A DNA stretch of 14,224 nt, taken from Bacteroidales bacterium 45-6 (GTDB lineage Bacteria > Bacteroidota > Bacteroidia > Bacteroidales > Dysgonomonadaceae). The notes under the pieces are model-generated. The model was given only the letters and a program-made list of their open reading frames with translations. It was not told the DNA's origin and did not search any database. Location: the NCBI GenBank assembly GCA_001897035.1, contig MKRS01000209.1, forward strand, positions 1 through 14,224. Reading direction: 5' to 3'. The position numbers were made by a program, and so were the translations under genes. Below, piece by piece: positions 1 to 5,686 of this stretch; position 1 is the first letter of the stretch; every line of letters starts with the position of its first letter.

Positions 1-675
1 AATGTGGACATCAACATCATGCTGCTCAACAACAAGATATACGGGCTGACGAAAGGTCAATATTCACCGACATCCGACCGTGGATTTGTTTCCAAATCGT
101 CGCCTTACGGCACCGTGGAAGATCCGTTCGTGCCAGCAGAACTCGCTTTCGGGGCAAGGGCCACTTTTTTTGCCCGCTGCATAGACGTGGATCTGCCCAA
201 TTCAGTGAAAATGCTGGTTGCCGCTGAAAAACACAGGGGCACATCGGTGCTGGAAATTTTTCAGAATTGTGTTATCTTCAATGACCAGATACACAAGAAG
301 ATCAGCGAGCGTCTCACTCGCGAAGATAGCACCATACAGCTTGTTCACGGCGAAAAGATGCTTTTCGGCAAGAATCAAGAAAAAGGAATCGTGGTGGATG
401 GGTGGAATCTCAAAGCGGTAGTGGTGGGAGAAGACGGCTACACCATTGAAGATGTCCTGACCCACGATGCTAAAACTCTGGACAATACGCTTCATCAAAA
501 ATTGGCGTTGATGAGTCCTGAAAATGGATTGCCGATGGCGTTGGGCGTAATCCGCGCCGTGGAAGCTCCGACTTACGACAAAGGTGTTGAGGATCAAGTG
601 AAAGCCGTTCAGGAAAAGCGTCCGATACGCAAATTGCGCGACTTGCTCCTGACTGGTGAGGTTTGGGAAATGTAA
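1..675 (+). CDS. korB: 2-oxoglutarate:ferredoxin oxidoreductase, beta subunit (3' part)
   Basis: The frame is open from base 1, so the gene begins upstream; 224 codons remain of a family usually around 330-345 residues. The beta subunit binds thiamine diphosphate and, with KorA, oxidatively decarboxylates 2-oxoglutarate to succinyl-CoA while reducing ferredoxin in the cytoplasm. Seen in the sequence: the ThDP-pocket block NNKIYGLTKGQYSPTS at about residues 10-25 of the fragment, followed by SSPYGTVEDPF, FGARATFFARC, the QNCVIFND block and a C-terminal ALGVIRAVEAPTYD block, all typical of Bacteroidota KorB. The N-terminal CxxC and GDGD parts of the family lie outside the window. The GTG at base 4 is an internal Val, not a start. 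The gene is convergent to the glycan locus and is housekeeping, so it marks the end of that locus. The product call is strong; related 2-oxoacid substrates cannot be fully excluded. Confidence 0.93.
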   Translation, partial: NVDINIMLLNNKIYGLTKGQYSPTSDRGFVSKSSPYGTVEDPFVPAELAFGARATFFARCIDVDLPNSVKMLVAAEKHRGTSVLEIFQNCVIFNDQIHKKISERLTREDSTIQLVHGEKMLFGKNQEKGIVVDGWNLKAVVVGEDGYTIEDVLTHDAKTLDNTLHQKLALMSPENGLPMALGVIRAVEAPTYDKGVEDQVKAVQEKRPIRKLRDLLLTGEVWEM

Positions 676-700
676 TAGGTTACTTTCATCGTTGATACGG

Positions 701-742
701 AAAGACAGCTCCTCCAAAAAGGAAGCTGTCTTTTCTTTTTTC
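701..742 (+). terminator. Intrinsic terminator of korB
   Basis: AAAGACAGCT (701-710) pairs perfectly with AGCTGTCTTT (724-733), with a further CC/GG pairing across a one-base bulge, and is followed by a T-rich tract to about 742. It begins 26 bases after the korB stop. The minus-strand DUF2264 gene ends at 795, so the hairpin may also help stop transcription from that side, but the T-run beyond the stem is much better on the plus strand. Confidence 0.88.
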
Positions 743-794
743 ATTGAATGCCAGAGGCTATTCACATCAAGGGGAGCTGCCTGAGTTACTCCTG

Positions 795-2798
795 TTAAAA
801 TCTCACCGTTTTGGAAGTGCCATCCTTGAACAGAATTTGCACCGACATTCTATCAGCAGCTACGTTCACATTCTTCACAGGAGACAGATCCCCGTTGCGG
901 AAAGGCTTCTTCCCTTTTTTCCACAATTGGAGCGTGACATAAATCTTTTCTCCCGAAACGTTGTCTTTGGCATTCATCAGCGAACACTTTTTGCTCACCG
1001 GGTGCAAGCCTTCGGCGTCCGTAAAGACAATGTTGCGCCACCCATCGAGGGAGATCATGGCCAGTTGGTATTTTCCGTTGTCAAGGATATAGGCGGGTTT
1101 CCCATCCACTTTTTGCTGTTTTTTGGCTATTGGCGTGTCAAGTTCGGGCAGCGAATAATGACCTAACGTTAATTCGGTTTCCACGGGCGAGATCACCTTG
1201 TCCACGCGCAACACACCGTTGGGGAGAGGAATGTCGGCCAGTTTGAATTTTACATCCGGATTCGTCTCCAGTTCGGCGTCCCGCCTGTATATGCCGTTTT
1301 CGAAGCTTACGAAGGTGTACAGGCGCAACACTTCCCATTCCTTCTTGGCGTTGAGCACACCATAGTTCATCGATATTTCGCCGTTCTTGCCATCGGCCAT
1401 CCAAGGAAAATCGGTATTGTAGGCCAGCTTGTTGTAATTCTCGCCGCTACGGAACAACTGCCAGTCTTTGGCCACGGTTTCATGACACCACGAACGCATT
1501 TCGGCCGCCCCGCTGTTGGGGTAATCGGTGATAAGGAGGTTGGATTCGGGCTGAAACTTGTTGTAAACTTTTCCTTTCCGCAATTCGTTGCCCCATGCGC
1601 CGTTGTTTTCCTTGGCAGTCCAAAACGGGCTGTCTGTCGGCAGCAGCAAGGCCAGGAAAGCTTTTCCCATCCAAAACACGCTTCCCCGGCAACTGTAGAT
1701 TTGCACGGCGGGTTCAAATGGCCCGTAGAATCCGAGGGAGGGAATCCGGTCTTCTATAAACTGTGGATTTTGAAGAAATTGCAACAACGAGGCTGATGCG
1801 ATCCGTCGCATCCATCCATAATTAACGGAAGGATCGTCAAGGTAGCTGGTGAAGGCAAGCGGAGTCACCGCCCCGAAGCGATAGGCAATACTGCGCCCCC
1901 ACATATTCATCTGGCCTTTCTGGTTGAACATATAAGGATAATTGTCCACCATTCCGGAGAGGTTTTTCATAAACTTTTCGGCATATCCGGGATAATATTT
2001 CTTCCCGTAGAGCTGCGACCAAAGCGGGCCGTACATCTGGAACGCCCACATGCTATAATAGTCGTAGGCCGGAGAATCGTTGTACCAGCCTGAACCGCGG
2101 TAGGCGTCGAGACATTCGTCGAGGTATTTCACCAAGAGCTTTTCATTCACGGTGTATCCCTTGTCCTTAAAAAAGCTGAGGACGAATATGTTGAAGAAAC
2201 GCCAATTGGAACTTACAGTTGGCCCGTCTCCATAACTCAACATCGTGGCAGCCAAGGAATCTTTTTGTTGTTTCGAAAGCGGTTCCCAGAGAATATCGGG
2301 GATAACCGACAGGGAAATGGCGAGCGCCCCAAACTCCACCAAAATCTGGCTTGGGCCTCCATCGCCACGGGGCTTGATGTAATTCGGGCTTTGGGGATCG
2401 AAGAGTTTCACCAAATTGTGTCGGTAATAGTCGGCTACTTTCACCTTATTCAACACCAAATCAGGTTTTTCCCGCAACAGAGGTGCAGCCACAAACAACG
2501 TGCGGCAAAACCCTTCCAATTTCTCTGTCGGAACCTGTCCTTCGTTTTTTGGGTAGGTTTTCTCCAATTGCTTGGGAAATTTCATCGGGTCGTCAAGCGT
2601 ATGAATGTAACTGAAAGCACCATCCAGCAGGTATTCGGCTGCATCCACCCAGTTGCTGCGGGTCATGCCGGAAAGCGGGCTGAGCTTGTAGTCAGGATTG
2701 CGTACCTTAAAAACAGGATTATCTTCCCTGCTTACCGCAGTCAATGTGTAGGAAGCAGCCACAAACAGAAACAAGGCTATCAATATTTTTCTTTTCAT
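795..2798 (-). CDS. Secreted DUF2264 domain protein, putative carbohydrate-active enzyme
   Basis: This is a 667-residue protein with a signal peptide (residues 1-21: KRK followed by a hydrophobic stretch). The body matches DUF2264 by blocks I recognise: NWRFFNIFVLSFF (198-210), a GWYNDSPAYDYYSMW block (237-251), WGRSIAYRFGAVTPLAF (300-316) and IYSCRGSVFWMGKAFLALL (367-385). The alternating aromatic-rich helical blocks suggest an alpha/alpha toroid followed by a beta-rich C-terminal part from about residue 410. I recall DUF2264-like proteins being linked to CAZy family GH154 (exo-beta-glucuronidase), but I could not verify this, so activity is left open. It is the last gene of the minus-strand run, 71 bases after GH43, probably co-transcribed with it. 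The ATG at 2798 is preceded by an A/T-rich segment without a properly spaced Shine-Dalgarno site, as usual in this phylum. The family call is strong; the biochemical role is uncertain. Confidence 0.85.
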   Translation of the reverse strand: MKRKILIALFLFVAASYTLTAVSREDNPVFKVRNPDYKLSPLSGMTRSNWVDAAEYLLDGAFSYIHTLDDPMKFPKQLEKTYPKNEGQVPTEKLEGFCRTLFVAAPLLREKPDLVLNKVKVADYYRHNLVKLFDPQSPNYIKPRGDGGPSQILVEFGALAISLSVIPDILWEPLSKQQKDSLAATMLSYGDGPTVSSNWRFFNIFVLSFFKDKGYTVNEKLLVKYLDECLDAYRGSGWYNDSPAYDYYSMWAFQMYGPLWSQLYGKKYYPGYAEKFMKNLSGMVDNYPYMFNQKGQMNMWGRSIAYRFGAVTPLAFTSYLDDPSVNYGWMRRIASASLLQFLQNPQFIEDRIPSLGFYGPFEPAVQIYSCRGSVFWMGKAFLALLLPTDSPFWTAKENNGAWGNELRKGKVYNKFQPESNLLITDYPNSGAAEMRSWCHETVAKDWQLFRSGENYNKLAYNTDFPWMADGKNGEISMNYGVLNAKKEWEVLRLYTFVSFENGIYRRDAELETNPDVKFKLADIPLPNGVLRVDKVISPVETELTLGHYSLPELDTPIAKKQQKVDGKPAYILDNGKYQLAMISLDGWRNIVFTDAEGLHPVSKKCSLMNAKDNVSGEKIYVTLQLWKKGKKPFRNGDLSPVKNVNVAADRMSVQILFKDGTSKTVRF

Positions 2799-2817
2799 AC
2801 AATTAAATTTTATAGTT

Positions 2818-2835
2818 AGGAGGTAGCATCCTCCT
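2818..2835 (-). other. Small leader hairpin before DUF2264
   Basis: AGGAGG and CCTCCT (6-bp stem, 6-base loop) lie 20 bases upstream of the DUF2264 start, in the 71-bp GH43-DUF2264 spacer. There is no T-run, so it is unlikely to be a terminator. It could shield or process the intercistronic mRNA. The AGGAGG is not positioned to act as a ribosome site for the real start. Confidence 0.35.
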
Positions 2836-2869
2836 TGAAAAAAGAAGCATGATTGTTTTTTGCAAAGAC

Positions 2870-4807
2870 CTATCTAACGCCTTCCGAAGTCATAACAATG
2901 CGTTTAATGGATCCGTCGGGATTGTAGTGGAGGCGGTCGATGCAAACCGAACGGCTGTAACTGCCTCCGTCGGTCTGGATGCCCCCGTTGTGGTAGATGA
3001 AATACCATTGTCCCTTGAATTCCACAATGGCTTGGTGATTGGTGTTGCTGTTTCCGGCAATCTCGTTCAATATGCCTTTGTAGCGATATGGCCCGTCTAT
3101 CTTGTCGGCCACTGCATAAGCTATTTTTTCGGGAAACCCGGAAGCATAGCTCAGGTAGTACCTGCCGTTGTATTTATGTACCCAGGGAGCTTCGGTGAAG
3201 TCAAGTCCTTCAAATTCCACCCTCTTCACGTCACCGTCGATCTCGATCATGTTTTTTTTCAGTTTTGCATAATAGCACTCCCGGTTTCCCCAAAATAGCC
3301 ACGCCTGACCGTCGTCGTCGATCCACACCGTAGGGTCGATGCAAGCCCAGGAATGGGAAGAGGCAAAGCAATCCTTGTTTGTGAGCAAAGGTTTTCCCAA
3401 GGCATCGTGGTAAGGTCCTTCGGGGCGATCTGCCACCGCAACCCCTATCCCCGACCAGTTGGTGCTGATGTACCAATAGTATTTACCATCACGTTCAATG
3501 GCTTGCCCGGCATAGGCATCGCCACTTTCGGCCCAAGAGAAATCCGAAATCTTCATCGAGACGGGATATTCCGTCCAATTCTTCAGGTCGGTGGTCGAGA
3601 ACACCAGCCAATCTTTCATTTTGTATCCTTTTTGCCCGCCGACATAATCGTGTCCGGCAAAAAGCCAAAGGGTGTCTCCCTTGACAAGAGCGGCCGGGTC
3701 GGCTGTGTAATGATGGGTAATGATGGGGTTTCCATTGGAATGGAAATGATAACGGTCAGACTGTTCCACCGGTTGGAGCAGCGATGGGGGAACGCCACCC
3801 CATTTTTCGTTCAGGCGGCGGGCTTCGTCACGTGTAATGCTGATGACACTGCCATGCCGCGGGTTGAAATTCTTGTTGAACGATTCCGTCTTTTGCCCAA
3901 AGGAATAAAGGTCGGAACTGCGTTGAAATTCATATCGTTGGCTGGTATAAAGGTCGTACATAAGGATGTATTCGCCCGAATTGTTCAGTTTGAACACACT
4001 CGAACCCTCCACAGGTGTTTTTCCGGCATAAGCATCCAAGTAGTTAAAATCTTCTTTCCAAGGACCTTGCAGCGATTTGCTCGTGGCCTGCAGGATGCCA
4101 TTCTTAATTTCCTTGCCATTCCCGTCCTTGGTGTTTCCTTTGAAAAAGAAATGGTAGGTGCCGTCTTTGTATAGTATGTCGCCGTCAATGGCCCCATACT
4201 TGGGGCTGAACATCAGCTTCGGCTCTTTTTCAAATCCGGTGAAATCCTTGTTGGCGTAAGCACAATAGAAATCCAACTTTTCGTTGTCGTGAAACCTTAC
4301 GGTGAAATACACCATGTATTTTTTTGCCTTGGGGTCGTAGATAGTCTGGGGTGCCCACACCCATTTCACACGACTGAATTTCTTCGGATACAATTTGGCC
4401 AAATCGATAACGCTGTGCTGCCAGTCGGTGAGGTTTCCGGACTTCATCATCACGATGCCGGGATTGCTTCCCCAGCCATTTTTAGCAACAAACATGTCAG
4501 TGGCCACGATATAGAAAGTGCTTCCGTCTTGGCTGCGCAATAGGTGGGGATCACGGATGCCTCCGGTGGATGAAACGGTGGCCGAGGGTATGACGGGCTG
4601 GTTGTTATTGAGGGCAAACCAGTCAACGGCATTTTCACTTACCCCAAAACGTAACTGCTCCTGGGTGTTTTTGTCGCCCGACCCCTCGAAATAGGCAAAG
4701 AGATAGCCGTCAAATTTATTTTCATGTTTTTCTTTTTGCGCAAAAGAATGTAGCGATGCCATCGATGCGAAAGCAATAGTCCAGATAAAGAAGCTTCTTA
4801 TTTTCAT
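2870..4807 (-). CDS. Exported tandem GH43 glycosidase (two catalytic domains)
   Basis: This 645-residue protein starts at MKIRSFF, not at the in-frame ATG 12 codons upstream: the shorter start gives a clean signal peptide (1-23, cleavage near SFA-Q) and its upstream bases resemble those of the DUF2264 gene. Two five-bladed beta-propeller GH43 domains follow. Domain 1 (about 33-335) shows GIRDPH (base D86), WAPQ (151-154), AIDGD (206-210; probable pKa-tuning Asp) and VEGSSVF (acid E268). Domain 2 (about 360-640) shows HYTADPAAL (D370), CIDPTVW (D491) and FTEAPWV (E539). Both triads look intact. GH43 enzymes remove alpha-L-arabinofuranosyl or beta-xylosyl units; which applies to each half, and the subfamily, cannot be read here. 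It sits after an 879-bp spacer with its own promoter-like elements and 71 bases before DUF2264. Family call is secure; specificity is open. Confidence 0.92.
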   Translation of the reverse strand: MKIRSFFIWTIAFASMASLHSFAQKEKHENKFDGYLFAYFEGSGDKNTQEQLRFGVSENAVDWFALNNNQPVIPSATVSSTGGIRDPHLLRSQDGSTFYIVATDMFVAKNGWGSNPGIVMMKSGNLTDWQHSVIDLAKLYPKKFSRVKWVWAPQTIYDPKAKKYMVYFTVRFHDNEKLDFYCAYANKDFTGFEKEPKLMFSPKYGAIDGDILYKDGTYHFFFKGNTKDGNGKEIKNGILQATSKSLQGPWKEDFNYLDAYAGKTPVEGSSVFKLNNSGEYILMYDLYTSQRYEFQRSSDLYSFGQKTESFNKNFNPRHGSVISITRDEARRLNEKWGGVPPSLLQPVEQSDRYHFHSNGNPIITHHYTADPAALVKGDTLWLFAGHDYVGGQKGYKMKDWLVFSTTDLKNWTEYPVSMKISDFSWAESGDAYAGQAIERDGKYYWYISTNWSGIGVAVADRPEGPYHDALGKPLLTNKDCFASSHSWACIDPTVWIDDDGQAWLFWGNRECYYAKLKKNMIEIDGDVKRVEFEGLDFTEAPWVHKYNGRYYLSYASGFPEKIAYAVADKIDGPYRYKGILNEIAGNSNTNHQAIVEFKGQWYFIYHNGGIQTDGGSYSRSVCIDRLHYNPDGSIKRIVMTSEGVR

Positions 4808-4939
4808 ACGATTAAATTTTTCTATTAGGCGGCATGGAAACAAGGTTCGCCCTTAGGCAGGCCGCATGATGTCCTAATCATCGTCTTTGGTGATTTTCCT
4901 TAATCATTCCTTACAAATTTCAGGTTTGTATTCCAGCAT

Positions 4940-5030
4940 GTCGCCAGTGTGACGAGTCAGGGCACGCTCTTTGCCGAGCCTCGTTGCACAAGGCGCAAGG
5001 CGAGGATGCACTGCCGGATTCGACTATAAG
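4940..5030. repeat. GC-rich structured island, possible dispersed repeat
   Basis: A GC-rich block sits inside otherwise A/T-rich intergenic DNA. It holds a strong hairpin: CCTCGTTGC (4979-4987) pairs with GCAA (4995-4998) plus CGAGG (5001-5005) across a GG bulge, with a 7-base loop. There is no open reading frame that looks like a protein. The composition break and stem suggest a REP-like dispersed element or a structured leader of GH43 mRNA, since it lies downstream of the candidate promoter box. Copy number elsewhere in the genome cannot be seen. Confidence 0.3.
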
Positions 5031-5044
5031 ATCAAGTATATTTT

Positions 5045-5054
5045 GAAACGTTTC
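5045..5054. promoter_or_regulatory. LacI-type palindrome GAAACGTTTC
   Basis: This perfect 10-bp palindrome has the centre-CG form typical of LacI/PurR/CcpA-family operators. It lies 15 bases downstream (minus-strand sense) of a promoter-like TATATTTG box and about 238 bases before the GH43 start, a position where a repressor could block transcription. No LacI-family gene is in the window, so the assignment rests on the motif alone. Confidence 0.35.
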
Positions 5055-5069
5055 CATAGATTAGGTTTA

Positions 5070-5077
5070 CAAATATA
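5070..5077 (-). promoter_or_regulatory. Candidate -7 box for the GH43-DUF2264 unit
   Basis: On the minus strand this reads TATATTTG, an exact match to the Bacteroidota -7 consensus TAnnTTTG. No TTTG is seen at the expected -33 position, so the promoter would be weak or activator-dependent. It would give a long leader of about 255 bases to the GH43 start. Confidence 0.35.
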
Positions 5078-5363
5078 GCACTAATTCTTGAGGGTTAAGT
5101 GGAATTTCCGTTCAGAAAAGGTGGTGAAACCGTTCATTGCATGTTTTGGAAGCACTTTCAGACGGCACAGCAAACAAAGACGATCGACATCACGCCGAAC
5201 CGTTCTTCGAAATTGACGAAAAAGAAACAAGTTATTTCAATTCGTTTCAAATCTTTTTTTTCTTCCCAAGAAATTCATTTTATCCATATATTGCTTTTAT
5301 CTTCTTTTTTACTTATCGAGTTTTACCTTACTTTCACCTTCCTATCGGCAAATTCTGCAACAA

Positions 5364-5406
5364 TACTCCCCGAAATCCGAACAGCAAGTTCAGATCCCGG
5401 GGAGTA
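5364..5406 (-). ncRNA. Long minus-strand hairpin downstream of GH98
   Basis: Read on the minus strand, TACTCCCCG + GG + ATCTGAAC pairs with GTTCGGAT + TT + CGGGGAGTA around a 5-base TTGCT loop: 19 continuous pairs, of which three are G.U. The same positions on the plus strand are A.C mismatches, so the full stem exists only in minus-strand RNA, the coding sense of the locus. It lies about 280 bases past the GH98 stop. The bases after it (TATTGTTG) are only partly T, so it is a poor intrinsic terminator; a 3'-end stabiliser, processing site or small RNA are alternatives. I cannot tell which. Confidence 0.5.
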
Positions 5407-5445
5407 CTAAGTTATGGAAATTATTTATAGTCGTAAAATGTGTAA

Positions 5446-5487
5446 GCAGATAGCAGATAGCTGATAGCTAAAGGCTAATAGCTATGT
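5446..5487. repeat. Degenerate 7-bp tandem repeat, six units
   Basis: Six consecutive heptamers are visible: GCAGATA, GCAGATA, GCTGATA, GCTAAAG, GCTAATA, GCTATGT. All begin GC and most are one or two changes from GCTGATA. They lie between the long hairpin and the MITE-like element. No function is evident; the unit length and decay look like an old slippage or insertion-associated repeat. Confidence 0.6.
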
Positions 5488-5516
5488 CAAAAAAATACGA
5501 CAATTTATTTTTGCAA

Positions 5517-5659
5517 GAGGCTGTCTCAAAACAAAGCAAATGATACTCATCTTACGGTTACCAAACAGGCTTGCACCATTTGATTATTTGGTTTAAAAAG
5601 CAAAAAGAATGAAAACAATTTGCGTAATCCGCGTTCAAAATCTCATTTGAGACACCCTC
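5517..5659. mobile_element. MITE-like element, 143 bp with terminal inverted repeats
   Basis: The left end GAGGCTGTCTCAAA (5517-5530) and right end TTTGAGACACCCTC (5646-5659) are inverted copies with one mismatch in 14. The inside is A/T-rich, has no coding potential and starts a mere 27 bases after the GH98 stop. Short non-coding DNA with insertion-sequence-like ends fits a MITE mobilised by a transposase encoded elsewhere. No clear target-site duplication is visible in the flanks (left ..TTGCAA, right GGCTAA..), which weakens the call. The family is not assigned. Confidence 0.5.
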
Positions 5660-5686
5660 GGCTAAAATTCTTCCAAAGGTCTATTT

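Larger units (their letters stand above)
4808..5686. other. 879-bp intergenic region between GH98 and GH43
   Basis: No convincing gene is present: the two overlapping plus-strand reading frames near 5099-5430 are low-complexity and unlike any protein I know. Going in the minus-strand direction it holds the MITE-like element, a 7-bp tandem repeat, the long hairpin, an A-rich stretch (T-rich on the plus strand, about 5240-5340), a shared 10-mer (5133-5142), a -7-like box, a LacI-type palindrome, and the GC-rich island. It is likely both the 3' region of GH98 mRNA and the promoter/leader of GH43. Confidence 0.7.

Noticed and set aside
202..765. 187-aa minus-strand reading frame opposite korB
   Set aside because: It lies antisense to a well-conserved KorB frame, spans its terminator and has no recognisable motifs.
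744..1166. 140-aa plus-strand frame over the end of the DUF2264 gene
   Set aside because: It is a shadow of the DUF2264 frame with no domain or signal features.
2810..2836. Tiny minus-strand frame (8 codons) after AAGGAGG in the DUF2264 leader
   Set aside because: The AGGAGG abuts the ATG with no spacing, which does not work as a ribosome site, and a leader peptide has no support such as codon bias or conservation.
3353..4174. 273-aa plus-strand frame inside GH43
   Set aside because: It is antisense to a gene with intact catalytic motifs; composition looks like a complement translation, not a protein.
4808..4843. Upstream ATG of GH43 adding 12 residues
   Set aside because: The extension would bury the signal peptide behind a charged N-terminus, and the downstream start shares its leader with DUF2264.
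5099..5430. Two overlapping plus-strand frames (103 and 97 aa) in the GH98-GH43 spacer
   Set aside because: They run through a T-rich tract giving Phe-rich nonsense, overlap each other, and include the hairpin; no start signal or homologous motif is seen.
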